A stretch of DNA of 64,000 nucleotides from Sporosarcina ureilytica. GTDB taxonomy: Bacteria; Bacillota; Bacilli; Bacillales_A; Planococcaceae. Each line of letters begins with the position of its first letter. The first letter of the stretch is position 1. The DNA lies in contig NZ_CP017560.1 in assembly GCF_001753205.1 (NCBI RefSeq), positions 3,372,579 to 3,436,578 on the forward strand. Reading direction: 5' to 3'. The position numbers were made by a program, and so were the translations under genes. The notes beneath the pieces are model-generated. The model had not been told where the DNA came from, ran no database searches, and saw only the letters and a list, made by a program, of their open reading frames with translations. Positions 17,332-26,930 of this stretch are shown one piece after another.

Positions 17332-17859
17332 TCATATAATCGGCGTATACAACTGCTCATAAAGTTTGTCTTGTTCTTCAATACGTAAAATATTATCTAC
17401 CATTGGAAATAGAATAGATTCCTCTTTCACAAAGTGCACGGTCAATACTTCAAATGCCTCTGCAGCATCATTCACTACTTGCTGCATATCTTCCATCGTA
17501 AAATGACTGACATCTCCCAGAGTATGATGGAGAAAATGTCCAATATACGCATCGATTTCTTCGTGCTCTTCTTCGGTTGCCTGAACTGGTCCTTGCTCAT
17601 CTCCGACATACTGGGCAAGCATTGGGAATAAAAACTCTTCCTCTTTTTCAGTGTGATTTTTTAACGGTTCGATAAATTCTACAATTAACCTTCTAAGAGA
17701 TTGTAATGCTTCATGGCCTTCTTCAACTGTATAAACATTCCGCTCAAAAGCTAGGACAATCGTATGCCATTCATCCATTAAGTAAGACAAATACTGATGT
17801 TCATTTTCCAATACCCTTAGGGCTGGAAGCGAAAACTTAAATTTAGCTGTCTTAGCCAT
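17332..17859 (-). CDS. Hemerythrin HHE-domain protein
   Basis: 175 aa four-helix hemerythrin-like protein, expected to bind a diiron centre and react with O2 or NO. Candidate ligands: His in ENEHQYLSYL and DEWHTIV, HTEKEEEFLFPM, EEEHEEIDAYIGHFLHH and HFVKEESILFPM, giving the two H-x3-E repeats. It starts 18 bp downstream of nreC and so appears to be the last gene of the nar-nre operon. This context suggests a role in oxygen or nitric-oxide sensing/protection around nitrate respiration; its exact function is not evident from sequence. Confidence 0.82.
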   Translation of the reverse strand: MAKTAKFKFSLPALRVLENEHQYLSYLMDEWHTIVLAFERNVYTVEEGHEALQSLRRLIVEFIEPLKNHTEKEEEFLFPMLAQYVGDEQGPVQATEEEHEEIDAYIGHFLHHTLGDVSHFTMEDMQQVVNDAAEAFEVLTVHFVKEESILFPMVDNILRIEEQDKLYEQLYTPII

Positions 17860-17877
17860 TAGAGACGCACCTTCCTT

Positions 17878-18525
17878 TTAAAAATTTAACAACTTTTTTC
17901 GAAGTGCATATTCAAGCAGTTCGGGTCGATTTTTTAAGTTTAACTTTTCCATAATACGGGATTTATGGGCTTCGACTGTTTTGACCGAAATAAACAATTT
18001 TTCAGCGATATCTTTATTGCCGTATCCTTTTGCGGCAAGCGGTAATACTTCAATTTCCCGTTTCGTTAATATTTTAAATGGGTCATCTTCCAGGGTCTCT
18101 ATATCATGTTTGACGAACTCACGGACAAGTGATGTAGCCATCGTTGGATGAATATACGTATCGCCACTATGTACGGTACGAATCGCTGACAATAGTTCTT
18201 CATCCGGTGCATTTTTCAATACATATCCTGATGCACCATTTCTCAATACATGAAATAAATATTCTTCATCATCATGCATCGTTAAAATCAAAATTTTAGT
18301 CTCTGGAAAATCCTCATGAATTTTACCCGTTGCGATTAGACCACTTTCTCCAGGCGGCATGCTTAGATCCATCAATATAACGTCAGGTCGATGTTTCGCG
18401 ACTAAGGCATAAGCTTCTAGTCCGTCAGCTGCTGTCGCTACCACTTCCATATCCTCTTGAAAATTTAAAATATGCATAAAACCACTTCGGACAACGGCAT
18501 GGTCATCCGCGATAATGATCTTCAA
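17878..18525 (-). CDS. nreC: Response regulator NreC
   Basis: 215 aa NarL-family regulator: receiver domain with Asp7/Asp8 and phosphoacceptor Asp53 (VILMDLSMP), and a C-terminal LuxR HTH ([20 protein letters not shown]). In staphylococci NreC activates nar, nir and narT when oxygen is low. It follows nreB by 25 bp. A candidate binding palindrome lies upstream of narG. Confidence 0.92.
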   Translation of the reverse strand: MKIIIADDHAVVRSGFMHILNFQEDMEVVATAADGLEAYALVAKHRPDVILMDLSMPPGESGLIATGKIHEDFPETKILILTMHDDEEYLFHVLRNGASGYVLKNAPDEELLSAIRTVHSGDTYIHPTMATSLVREFVKHDIETLEDDPFKILTKREIEVLPLAAKGYGNKDIAEKLFISVKTVEAHKSRIMEKLNLKNRPELLEYALRKKLLNF

Positions 18526-18550
18526 TTAATTCGTTCACTCCTTTCAAACA

Positions 18551-19600
18551 CTATTGAAGCGGGACTTTTAAGCAAATCCGTGTTCCTTCTTCCACTTTCG
18601 ACTGAATGATTAATCGGCCTCCAACAAGTTCGGCACGTTCTCTCATCCCATATAAACCAAGACCGGTTCCTTTTGAATGGCCCTCGTTAATATCGAATCC
18701 GATCCCTTCATCTTCTACATGCAGTTCAAGGTTGCCCTCCTGTTCGAAGAGACTTACTGCAATCAAATCTGTTCCCGCATATTTTACCGCATTGAAAACT
18801 GCCTCTTGACACACACGGTAAACAACCGTTTCAATTTCCCCTTCGTATCGTTTTTCTTGTAAATTCGCAGTGAACTCAATCACTAACCCATAATTCTTTT
18901 CAATCCATTTAAAATGAGTTCTAAAAGCTGCCTCTAACCCTAAATCATCTAAGGTAGCTGGCCTTAGTTCTACAGATAGATGACGAATATCTTCAAGAAG
19001 TCGCATCAAAGAACCTTCTGTTTGCTGAATCTTCTTCAATGCTTTATCGTCAATTTCCATATATTTTAATACCCGTAAATCAATGACCGCGCTTAACATT
19101 TCTTGTGCAACACTATCATGGAGTTCGCGGGAAATTCGTTTTCTTTCATCTTCTTGCGCTTTAATAATTCTCTTTGTCATTGTACTTTGATATAAGGCCT
19201 CTTGTGTTGCAAGTTGCTTTGTTGAATCACGAAGCATAAGCAAGCGTATGCCATTTTCCTCATCAATCGTTTGGTAACTCGCCATGTACGGAATTACGCC
19301 TTTCCCTGTTGTATCTAAATATACTTGGAAGGAACTAAAATCAGCCGACGGATTCGATAAATAGCAAGAAACGCAAGTTCGCAGTTCTTGTTCACTCGTA
19401 TACCCTTTACAAGATAGACAGATTGCCTTCCTTTCTCCACCCATCATGCGTTTTACAACTTCGGTGTCTAAAATTTTTTCAGCTACTCGATTCATTGCGA
19501 TTACTCTCTTCGAACGATCAAAAAAGAAAATAGCCTCACCTGAGTTGTCGTACATTTTCATTAATAAACTTGTCAATTGATTATTCAGTAGCTCTGTCAT
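18551..19600 (-). CDS. nreB: Oxygen-sensing histidine kinase NreB
   Basis: 349 aa cytoplasmic sensor kinase without membrane segments. The N-terminal PAS-like region carries Cys61-x2-Cys64-x11-Cys76-x2-Cys79, the spacing of the O2-labile 4Fe-4S cluster known from Staphylococcus NreB. The HisKA_3 box contains RKRISRELHDSVAQEM, and the ATPase has DEGIGFD and GTGLGLYGMRERAEL. Its ATG overlaps the nreA stop (ATGA). Loss of the cluster in oxygen would switch off phosphorylation of NreC. Confidence 0.93.
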   Translation of the reverse strand: MTELLNNQLTSLLMKMYDNSGEAIFFFDRSKRVIAMNRVAEKILDTEVVKRMMGGERKAICLSCKGYTSEQELRTCVSCYLSNPSADFSSFQVYLDTTGKGVIPYMASYQTIDEENGIRLLMLRDSTKQLATQEALYQSTMTKRIIKAQEDERKRISRELHDSVAQEMLSAVIDLRVLKYMEIDDKALKKIQQTEGSLMRLLEDIRHLSVELRPATLDDLGLEAAFRTHFKWIEKNYGLVIEFTANLQEKRYEGEIETVVYRVCQEAVFNAVKYAGTDLIAVSLFEQEGNLELHVEDEGIGFDINEGHSKGTGLGLYGMRERAELVGGRLIIQSKVEEGTRICLKVPLQ

Positions 19601-20061
19601 TCTTCCACCATCTCCAAATGGTAATACGGACTGAACGTTGGAACCGCTTCACTTTTGAATTGTTCAAAAAGGTCAGGCGTTACTCCCCGGTCATCACGGA
19701 AAGCAACGAGAAGTACACCCTTTACACGATTATCTTTATATAGCGGAATCGCTCCAAAGCTAGTCAGCGATTCCGCAATTAGAATTGGATAGTTAAATAA
19801 GTGTGTTTGCCCTATTTCACTTTCTACATTCTCAACTAGGAAAGGCTTTCCTGTTTTAAATACATTGCCTGCGATTCCTTTGCCCGACTGTAAAACGATT
19901 CTTTTATACCGGTCACTTTTGTTTCCAAGTACATGCTCCCATTTTAATACATACCGAAGTTCTGCTGATTGCACGAGCGCTAAGGCGATAAAGTCAAAGT
20001 GGAATTTGTCTTTTATTTTTTTAAGTGCTTGTTCATAGTTGAACGGTGTTTGGTCACGCAT
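19597..20061 (-). CDS. nreA: Nitrate-sensing GAF protein NreA
   Basis: 154 aa single GAF domain, the length of staphylococcal NreA. In that family NreA binds nitrate and releases its inhibition of NreB. Conserved parts include FNYEQALKKI, SGKGIAGNVFKTGKPFLV and FGAIPLYKDNRVKGVLLVAF. The start at 20061 follows GGGAG; an upstream ATG five codons earlier has no good site. It begins 40 bp after narI, so sensor and enzyme genes probably share a transcript. Confidence 0.88.
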   Translation of the reverse strand: MRDQTPFNYEQALKKIKDKFHFDFIALALVQSAELRYVLKWEHVLGNKSDRYKRIVLQSGKGIAGNVFKTGKPFLVENVESEIGQTHLFNYPILIAESLTSFGAIPLYKDNRVKGVLLVAFRDDRGVTPDLFEQFKSEAVPTFSPYYHLEMVEE

Positions 20062-20101
20062 ATTGATTTCTCCCATTCTTGAAAAAGCACGTACGCATTT
20101 T

Positions 20102-20788
20102 TCAATTAGTATTCTGACGATGTCTTCTATATATAATATAACTTCTTTCTAGATAATTTAATGGTACACTCCAGACGTGAACTAGTCTTGTAAATGGCCA
20201 TATTGCCGTTATTAGAAAACCAGATAAGATATGGAGTTGGAAGGCAAGTGGAACACTCGACATAAAGCTAGCTTCTGGTTGGAAAATTAATAACTTACGA
20301 AACCAAATCGAGATTGATTCGCGATAATCAAAATCAGGTTGCGTAATACTTGTACCAATCACACTGTACATCCCGATAAACACGATAAAAAGTAACAATG
20401 CATTTACAATTAAATCCGAAGCAGACGATAATTCACGCACACTTTTTATCGTAAAACGACGCGACGTTAATATAAGCATACCTAAAAACGTCACAACGCC
20501 AAAGAATCCACCTACCCAAAAGGCACCCATATGGTAAAGCCCATCACTGATTCCAACTGCACGTGTCCATTCTTTTGGAACACCAAGACCTACAACATGC
20601 CCTGCAATGACAGGAATAATCCCGATATGGAATAATAAACTTCCAATCATCAATTGTTTCTTTTCAATAAACTCACTAGATTTCGCTGTCCAGCCAAATT
20701 GATCAGTTCGCCATCTGAAAATATGGCCGACGATAAAAATCGCAATACATAGATACGGAAAAATAACCCAAAGAAATTGCTCCATCAT
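20102..20788 (-). CDS. narI: Respiratory nitrate reductase gamma subunit NarI
   Basis: 228 aa, with five predicted membrane helices. It is the di-heme cytochrome b that anchors NarGH and oxidises menaquinol. Likely heme ligands are in FIVGHIFRW, LFHIGIIPVIAGH and, near the C-terminus, FQLHILSG and RLVHVWSVP. The ATG overlaps the narJ stop and is preceded by AGGAGG. Confidence 0.94.
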   Translation of the reverse strand: MMEQFLWVIFPYLCIAIFIVGHIFRWRTDQFGWTAKSSEFIEKKQLMIGSLLFHIGIIPVIAGHVVGLGVPKEWTRAVGISDGLYHMGAFWVGGFFGVVTFLGMLILTSRRFTIKSVRELSSASDLIVNALLLFIVFIGMYSVIGTSITQPDFDYRESISIWFRKLLIFQPEASFMSSVPLAFQLHILSGFLITAIWPFTRLVHVWSVPLNYLERSYIIYRRHRQNTN

Positions 20789-21351
20789 GGCCGCTGCGCC
20801 TCCTGACGTATACAAGACTTAAATGTTTCCCTCAATCCTCTGACTAAATATAAATAGGGACTATTATACTTTTCGAGCGCTTTTAATAAATGATAAGTAC
20901 CGTCTTCCATCACCGCTAAAAGCATCCCGAAACTCCTTGGGGCTCTGTCATCCCCTACCCATTCAGCCGCGTAGATGAACTCACACATTAAAGGAAGATA
21001 ATCAGATAACTCACTATTAGGCATACTCAAACCAAACATTTCATATAAAACCTTCAACCTAGCAAGCATCTGTCCGCGATCTTTTGCATCTTCATACTTT
21101 ACATAAGTCATGAACAAAGTCGTTTCCTTTTGGAAATCGAAGGTGTATGTATACATTTCCTTAATTTCCTCAAGGCTGTATTTATGCATTTCATCCCAAT
21201 AAATCTTTAAATCTTCATACGCTGGGTGAGAAGAGTCCACAGACTCTTCAAACACCAACGGATGATAGGTAAGTTTTTCGGGGTACGTAAGTTGATTTGC
21301 AAAGAAGCCAAAGATATGTTTTTCTTCATATAACTTCGCTAAATCAATCAC
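20785..21351 (-). CDS. narJ: Nitrate reductase assembly chaperone NarJ
   Basis: 188 aa. The dedicated chaperone inserts the Mo cofactor into NarG and is not part of the final complex. The GTG at 21351 (protein start IDLAKLYEEKHIFGFF) follows GGGGGG and overlaps the narH end by 8 bp; the 225-residue reading from farther upstream is inside narH and is rejected. Length agrees with B. subtilis NarJ. PNSELSDYLPLMCEFIY is typical. Confidence 0.9.
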   Translation of the reverse strand: MIDLAKLYEEKHIFGFFANQLTYPEKLTYHPLVFEESVDSSHPAYEDLKIYWDEMHKYSLEEIKEMYTYTFDFQKETTLFMTYVKYEDAKDRGQMLARLKVLYEMFGLSMPNSELSDYLPLMCEFIYAAEWVGDDRAPRSFGMLLAVMEDGTYHLLKALEKYNSPYLYLVRGLRETFKSCIRQEAQRP

Positions 21352-22951
21352 GCCAAATCCCCCCGTAGAAGTTCTCTTCATAAATTTGTTTGCCTGTTTT
21401 CTTTGGTGCAACTGGGCCGCAGCCATCACAACTGCCATCTTCCATAGGAACTGTTGCCGCATAACTATATGGGCTTTCAGTCATGCCCATACTGTAATCG
21501 CCCATTTCCTCATATCCAGTTGAACCTTGTGCACGATATGCATTCATATGCTTCGTTCTTGTCGAGGTTGGAATGACAAAACGATCTTCATATTTTGCAA
21601 TCGCTAGGAGACGATACATTTGCTTGGTTTGATTTGCCGTTAATCCTACTCTATCAAGACGCGACTCATCAAAATCTTGGCCAGAGGACAGTGCTCTCAT
21701 ATAAGACCTCATCATAGCCATACGTTGCAACGCTTCTTTCACGGTCTCCGTATCTCCTGCCGTCAACATATTTGCTAAGTACTGAATAGGAATACGCATT
21801 TCTTCAATTGCCGGGAAAATTGCATCCGGATTTTTTATTGAATCTTTCCCTTCAAAGTAGTTCATGATTGGACTTAACGGTGGCACATACCAAACCATTG
21901 GAAGTGTCCGATACTCTGGATGTAATGGGAATGCAAGTTTATATTCGATTGCTAATTTATAAACTGGTGAATTTTGTGCTGCCTCAAGCCATTCTTCCGT
22001 AATCCCGTCTTTACGCGCCTGTTCAATCACTTCAGGGTCATGCGGGTCAAGAAATAAGTCACATTGCGCTTGATATAAATCTTGTTCATTAGGCGTGGAA
22101 GCCGCTTCCAATACGCGGTCCGCATCGTATAGTAAGACGCCTAAATAGCGAATACGCCCAGTACATGTCTCTGAACAAACTGTTGGTAATCCCGACTCAA
22201 CACGCGGGAAACAGAATGTACATTTTTCCGCTTTATTTGTTTTCCAATTGAAGTAAACTTTCTTATATGGACACCCGGTCATACAGTAGCGCCAGCCACG
22301 ACAAGCTTCTTGATCAACAAGGACAATTCCATCCTCATCGCGTTTATACATTGCGCCTGATGGACAAGATGCAACACATGATGGATTCAAACAATGTTCG
22401 CAAAGTCTTGGCAAGTACATCATAAATGCTTTTTCAAAATTAAATTTGATTTCTTCTTCAATTTTTTCGATGTTTGGATCATTGGGCCCTGTAATATGAG
22501 CACCTGCCAACTGGTCTTCCCAGTTTGGTCCCCATTCTAGGTCCATATATTCACCAGTTACAGCGGATTTCGCACGCGCTACAGGCGTGTGTTCACTTTC
22601 TCCCGCCATCGTTAATTTTTCATAGTCATATGTCCATGGCTCATAGTAATCTTTCATTTCAGGCATGTCAGGGTTATAGAATATTTTACCTAATGCTATT
22701 TTCGATAATTTTGAACCTGACTTTAATTCTAGTTTCCCTTTTTTATTAAGGTGCCAACCACCTTTGTAGTGTTTTTGGTCTTCCCATCGTTTCGGGTAAC
22801 CAATTCCTGGCTTTGTTTCAACGTTATTAAACCACATATATTCAGCACCTTCACGATTCGTCCATGTGGATTTACATGTCACACTACATGTATGACACCC
22901 AATACATTTATCTAAATTCATAACCATTGCAACTTGCGCTTTAATCTTCAA
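21344..22951 (-). CDS. narH: Respiratory nitrate reductase beta subunit NarH
   Basis: 535 aa, slightly longer than usual. The iron-sulfur subunit carries electrons from NarI to NarG. Four Cys clusters are seen: CIGCHTCSVTC, CEHCLNPSCVASCPSG, CRGWRYCMTGCPYKK (with Trp replacing a Cys, as for the 3Fe-4S centre) and CTFCFPR/CSETC. The TTG start has a perfect AAGGAGGT eight bases upstream that is itself inside the last codons of narG. Confidence 0.95.
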   Translation of the reverse strand: MKIKAQVAMVMNLDKCIGCHTCSVTCKSTWTNREGAEYMWFNNVETKPGIGYPKRWEDQKHYKGGWHLNKKGKLELKSGSKLSKIALGKIFYNPDMPEMKDYYEPWTYDYEKLTMAGESEHTPVARAKSAVTGEYMDLEWGPNWEDQLAGAHITGPNDPNIEKIEEEIKFNFEKAFMMYLPRLCEHCLNPSCVASCPSGAMYKRDEDGIVLVDQEACRGWRYCMTGCPYKKVYFNWKTNKAEKCTFCFPRVESGLPTVCSETCTGRIRYLGVLLYDADRVLEAASTPNEQDLYQAQCDLFLDPHDPEVIEQARKDGITEEWLEAAQNSPVYKLAIEYKLAFPLHPEYRTLPMVWYVPPLSPIMNYFEGKDSIKNPDAIFPAIEEMRIPIQYLANMLTAGDTETVKEALQRMAMMRSYMRALSSGQDFDESRLDRVGLTANQTKQMYRLLAIAKYEDRFVIPTSTRTKHMNAYRAQGSTGYEEMGDYSMGMTESPYSYAATVPMEDGSCDGCGPVAPKKTGKQIYEENFYGGIWRD

Positions 22952-25900
22952 GCCAATTTACCTCCTTCATTTTGCGGACTGCGACATAAACGTCCCGCTG
23001 ATTTCCGATTGGTCCATAATAGTTAAACCCGTAACTTAATTGCGCATAACCACCAACCATTTGCGTTGGTTTCATATGAATCCGTGTCGGTGCGTTATGA
23101 CTTCCGCCGCGTGTTTCTGTAATTTTAGAACCTGGAACTTGAATATGTTTATCTTGCGCATGGTACATAAACATTGTCCCTTTCGGCATTCTATGACTCA
23201 CAACAGCACGGGCGGTCACTACACCATTTCGGTTATAAACTTCAAGCCATTGATTGTCATCAATATCATGTTCTCTTGCATCTTCATCAGAAATCCAGAC
23301 GGTTGGTCCACCACGGAAAAGAGTCAACATATGTTGATTGTCCTGATAAGTTGAGTGAATATTCCACTTACCGTGCGGTGTCAAGTATCTTAGTACAAGA
23401 GAATCTTGCCCACCGATAATTTGTTTATCACGCGGTCCAAATACCATTGGCGGCAATGTTGGTTTAAAGACAGGTAATGCTTCTCCAAAGTCTAGGAATA
23501 ATTCATGGTCAATGTAGAAGTGTTGTCTTCCTGTCAACGTTCTAAATGGGACGAGTCTTTCGATATTCGTTGTGAACGGTGAATAGCGTCTTCCCAATTT
23601 ATTCGATCCTGAAAACACAGGCGTTGGAATTACTTCGCGCGGTTGTGCAGTAATGTCAGCAAACGTAAATCTCTCAGCTGTTCTATCCGCAGAAATATCT
23701 TTCAACTCTACTCCGGTCATGTCTTCCGCCACTTCGAATGCCTTTTGTGAAACTTTCCCATTTGTTGCAGATGATAACGTTAAAATTGCTTCTGCCACTT
23801 GTTTGGCAGTATGCAATTTTGGTAGTCCATTTTTAATCGACTCATCAAAATAGGTTCCATTTATACTCTTCATTAATTCATATTCTTCTGCCACCGAGAA
23901 GCTAACACCGTGAGCGCCTACTTTTCCTGTTGCAAGTAGCGGTCCTAGCGTGATGTATTTATCATACACTTGCGTATAATCACGCTCGACAATCGTCATC
24001 GCAGGCATTGTTTTACCCGGAATTGCCTCAACTTCGCCTTTTTTCCAATCCTTTACTGTCCCGTAAGGTTGCGCAATTTCTTGAGCAGAATCGTGCGCAA
24101 GTGGAGTTGTGACTAGATCTTTATATACACCAGGCAAATGCGTCTTAGCCATTGCGGAAAACGCTTCTGCAATCGAGCGGTAAATATCCCAGTCAGAACG
24201 TGCTTCCCAAAGCGGATCTACAGCAGGATTGAACGGATGAACAAATGGGTGCATATCCGTTGACGATAAATCATGCTTTTCATACCAAGTCGCCGCCGGT
24301 AGCACGATATCCGCATACATTGGTGTGGCCGTCATGCGGAAGTCAATTGCGACAAGTAAATCAAGTTTCCCTTCAACATCTTCTCGCCAAGCCATTTCTT
24401 CCGGTTTCAAATCTTCGTTTGGCATAGCGAGCAACCCATCAGATGCACCGAATAAATGCTTCATGAAGTACTCTTGCCCCTTCGCAGAACTGGAAACTAG
24501 ATTTGAACGCCAGACAAATAATGAACGTGGGAAGTTTTCCGGTGCTCCCGGATCTTCCGCAGCAAATTCGGTTTTACCAGATGTTAATTGTTCAACTGTA
24601 TATTCTACAATTTCTTCAGTTGTTACTTTGCCTTCTTTCGCCGCATCCTCTGCGAAAGTTAAGCTATTTTTATTAAACTGTGGATAAGATGGTAACCATC
24701 CTAATCTAGCCGCTAGCACGTTATAATCGGCTGGATGTTCATAACGGGCCTTACCAGCAGTTGGTGACATGAGTAGATCTGCTCCCATTTCTTCATATTT
24801 CCATTGATCAGTCGCGAAATAGAAGAAGGATGTTGCGTTTTGTAATCGAGGCGGAGCTTGCCAATCTCTTGCAAAAGCAACCGTAGCCCACCCTTCAATC
24901 GGACGACATTTCTCCTGCCCTACGTAATGCGCCCAACCGCCGCCGTTTACACCTTGTGAAGCAGTTAACGTGACAAGGTTTAAAATCGATCTGTAAATCG
25001 TATCACTGTTAAACCAGTGGTTAATTCCAGCGCCCATAATAATCATCGAACGTCCACCTGTATCAATTGCATTCTGAGCAAATTCATGCGCAATTTGAGT
25101 AACGAGTTCTGGCTTTACGTCTGTAATCTTCTCTTGCCAAGCAGGCGTGTATAATGACTCCGCGTCATCGTAACCTGAAGCCTCTAGCTCACTGCCAATT
25201 CGATTAATACCGTACTGACTAAGCATCAAATCGTACACAGTCGTCACAAGACGTTCTTGACCATCTCCACACTTAATTTTTTTAACTGGAATAGGTCTTT
25301 TAAAAGTTCCGTTTGCAACGTTGTCGAAATAAGGGAAGACAATTTCTTTCCATTCCGCGCCGTGATCTGCGATAGATAATGCGGGTTCGACTTTCGTACC
25401 GTCTTCGTTTTCTAAAATTAAATTCCATTTTGCATCGTCTTCCCAACGTTGGCCCATTGTACCGTTTGGAACGATGATTTCATCTGCTGCCTTGTCAAAA
25501 ATGACCGGCTTCCATTCCGCGTTTTGTGAATCCTTCCCTAAATCACTTGCACGCAAGAAACGTCCCGCTTTATAAGCGCCCTCATGTTCTTCCATTAAAA
25601 TTAAAAATGGCATATCTGTATATTGTTTCGCGTAATTCAAGAATAGTGGCTCTTGTCGTTTTTGATAGAATTCATCTAAAATAACATGTGTCATCGCCTG
25701 TGCAACAGCAGCATCTGTACCTGGATGTGCTGCAATCCAATCGTCGGCATGAACAACGCTTTCCGCATAATCTGGTGCTACGGAAACAACTTTCGTTCCT
25801 TTATAACGGACTTCTGTTAAGAAGTGAGCGTCTGGCGTTCTCGTAAGCGGTACGTTTGAACCCCACATAATAATATAGCCAGAGTTATACCAATCACTTG

Positions 25901-26630
25901 ATTCTGGTACGTCCGTCTGCTCTCCCCAAATTTGTGGGGAAGAAGGCGGTAAATCTGCATACCAGTCATAGAAACTAAGCATTTCTCCGCCAAGCAACGA
26001 TATGAAACGCGCGCCTGAAGCATAACTAACCATGGACATAGCAGGAATTGGCGTAAAACCAGCAATTCGGTCAGGCCCATATTGTTGAATTGTATAAATT
26101 AGTTGAGCTGCAATCATAATTGTTGCATCACGCCAATCTACACGAACATGGCCACCTTTCCCACGCGCTTTTTTATAGTCATTTGCTTTTTCTGGATCTT
26201 CTACGATACTTGCCCATGCTTTAACAGGATCTTTTAATTCAGAAACAGCTTTTGTCCACAAACGCCACAACTTTCCTCGTATGTATGGATGCTTTACTCT
26301 GAGCGGACTGTATTCATACCAAGAAAACGATGCCCCACGCGGACAGCCCCGCGGTTCAAACTCCGGCATGTCAGGGCCACAAGAAGGGTAGTCAATTTGC
26401 TGGTTTTCCCACGTAATAATTCCGTTCTTCACAAACACTTTCCAACTACAAGAACCCGTACAGTTTACCCCGTGTGTTGTTCGGACGACTTTATCGTGCG
26501 ACCAACGTTTCCGATACATATCTTCCCAATCCCTGCTCTTTTCGTCTAAAATCGACCAATTTCCTGAAAATTTTTCAATCGGTTTGAAGTATTTAAAATC
26601 AAACTTTCTGTTACGTTTCTGTTTTTGCAT
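22941..26630 (-). CDS. narG: Respiratory nitrate reductase alpha subunit NarG
   Basis: 1229 aa, full length. The catalytic subunit reduces nitrate to nitrite at a Mo-bis-MGD centre on the cytoplasmic face. The N-terminal FS0 cluster region is THGVNCTGSCSWKVFVKNG..., with the later Cys in PSCGPDMPEFEPRGCPRGAS. Molybdopterin-binding segments include IIMWGSNVPLTRTPDAHF and PRSLFVWRSNL. The ATG follows GAAGGAG. It is the first gene of narGHJI-nreABC-hemerythrin. Confidence 0.96.
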   Translation of the reverse strand: MQKQKRNRKFDFKYFKPIEKFSGNWSILDEKSRDWEDMYRKRWSHDKVVRTTHGVNCTGSCSWKVFVKNGIITWENQQIDYPSCGPDMPEFEPRGCPRGASFSWYEYSPLRVKHPYIRGKLWRLWTKAVSELKDPVKAWASIVEDPEKANDYKKARGKGGHVRVDWRDATIMIAAQLIYTIQQYGPDRIAGFTPIPAMSMVSYASGARFISLLGGEMLSFYDWYADLPPSSPQIWGEQTDVPESSDWYNSGYIIMWGSNVPLTRTPDAHFLTEVRYKGTKVVSVAPDYAESVVHADDWIAAHPGTDAAVAQAMTHVILDEFYQKRQEPLFLNYAKQYTDMPFLILMEEHEGAYKAGRFLRASDLGKDSQNAEWKPVIFDKAADEIIVPNGTMGQRWEDDAKWNLILENEDGTKVEPALSIADHGAEWKEIVFPYFDNVANGTFKRPIPVKKIKCGDGQERLVTTVYDLMLSQYGINRIGSELEASGYDDAESLYTPAWQEKITDVKPELVTQIAHEFAQNAIDTGGRSMIIMGAGINHWFNSDTIYRSILNLVTLTASQGVNGGGWAHYVGQEKCRPIEGWATVAFARDWQAPPRLQNATSFFYFATDQWKYEEMGADLLMSPTAGKARYEHPADYNVLAARLGWLPSYPQFNKNSLTFAEDAAKEGKVTTEEIVEYTVEQLTSGKTEFAAEDPGAPENFPRSLFVWRSNLVSSSAKGQEYFMKHLFGASDGLLAMPNEDLKPEEMAWREDVEGKLDLLVAIDFRMTATPMYADIVLPAATWYEKHDLSSTDMHPFVHPFNPAVDPLWEARSDWDIYRSIAEAFSAMAKTHLPGVYKDLVTTPLAHDSAQEIAQPYGTVKDWKKGEVEAIPGKTMPAMTIVERDYTQVYDKYITLGPLLATGKVGAHGVSFSVAEEYELMKSINGTYFDESIKNGLPKLHTAKQVAEAILTLSSATNGKVSQKAFEVAEDMTGVELKDISADRTAERFTFADITAQPREVIPTPVFSGSNKLGRRYSPFTTNIERLVPFRTLTGRQHFYIDHELFLDFGEALPVFKPTLPPMVFGPRDKQIIGGQDSLVLRYLTPHGKWNIHSTYQDNQHMLTLFRGGPTVWISDEDAREHDIDDNQWLEVYNRNGVVTARAVVSHRMPKGTMFMYHAQDKHIQVPGSKITETRGGSHNAPTRIHMKPTQMVGGYAQLSYGFNYYGPIGNQRDVYVAVRKMKEVNWLED

Positions 26631-26719
26631 TAGAACTAACAGCTCCTTCTCGTATGAATGACAAATTCCAATACTCTCTCAAACTAATTCGACATATCTT
26701 TATATCTAACAATTACTCT

Positions 26720-26770
26720 CTGTTTTAATTGTAAAAAAGTTTATAATATTTTCCCATTAGGGAAAGTCCT
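26720..26770 (-). promoter_or_regulatory. Candidate NreC operator and promoter of the nar operon
   Basis: TTTCCCATTAGGGAAA at 26750-26765 is a perfect 6-4-6 palindrome. On the minus strand TACAAT (26733-26728) would be a -10 box, which puts the palindrome around -37, a class II activator position; TATTAT (26748-26743) is another possible -10. That NreC binds here is inferred from position, not from a recognised consensus. Confidence 0.55.
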
Positions 26771-26884
26771 ATTTTCTTTCAGGTCTACCCTAATTAAATT
26801 GTTTGCAACTAGAACTACCGTAATTTTCGATAAACCCTGGAGGTCATTTGTAGGCTAGTGCTAACACAGCATTTTTTCACACGC

Positions 26885-26918
26885 ACAAAAAATGCACCCA
26901 AGCTTAAGCTGGATGCAT
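26885..26918 (-). terminator. Terminator after nrdF
   Basis: TGCATCC-AGCTTAAGCT-TGGGTGCA stem followed by TTTTTTGTG on the minus strand, 12 bp past the nrdF stop. Confidence 0.88.
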
Positions 26919-26930
26919 GTAGAATAAATT

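Noticed and set aside
17077..17362. Open frames in both strands of the 130-bp repeat (also at 50511-50789 and 53555-53743)
   Set aside because: They recur only because the repeat recurs, they lack ribosome-binding sites and their residues follow repeat copies rather than any protein family.
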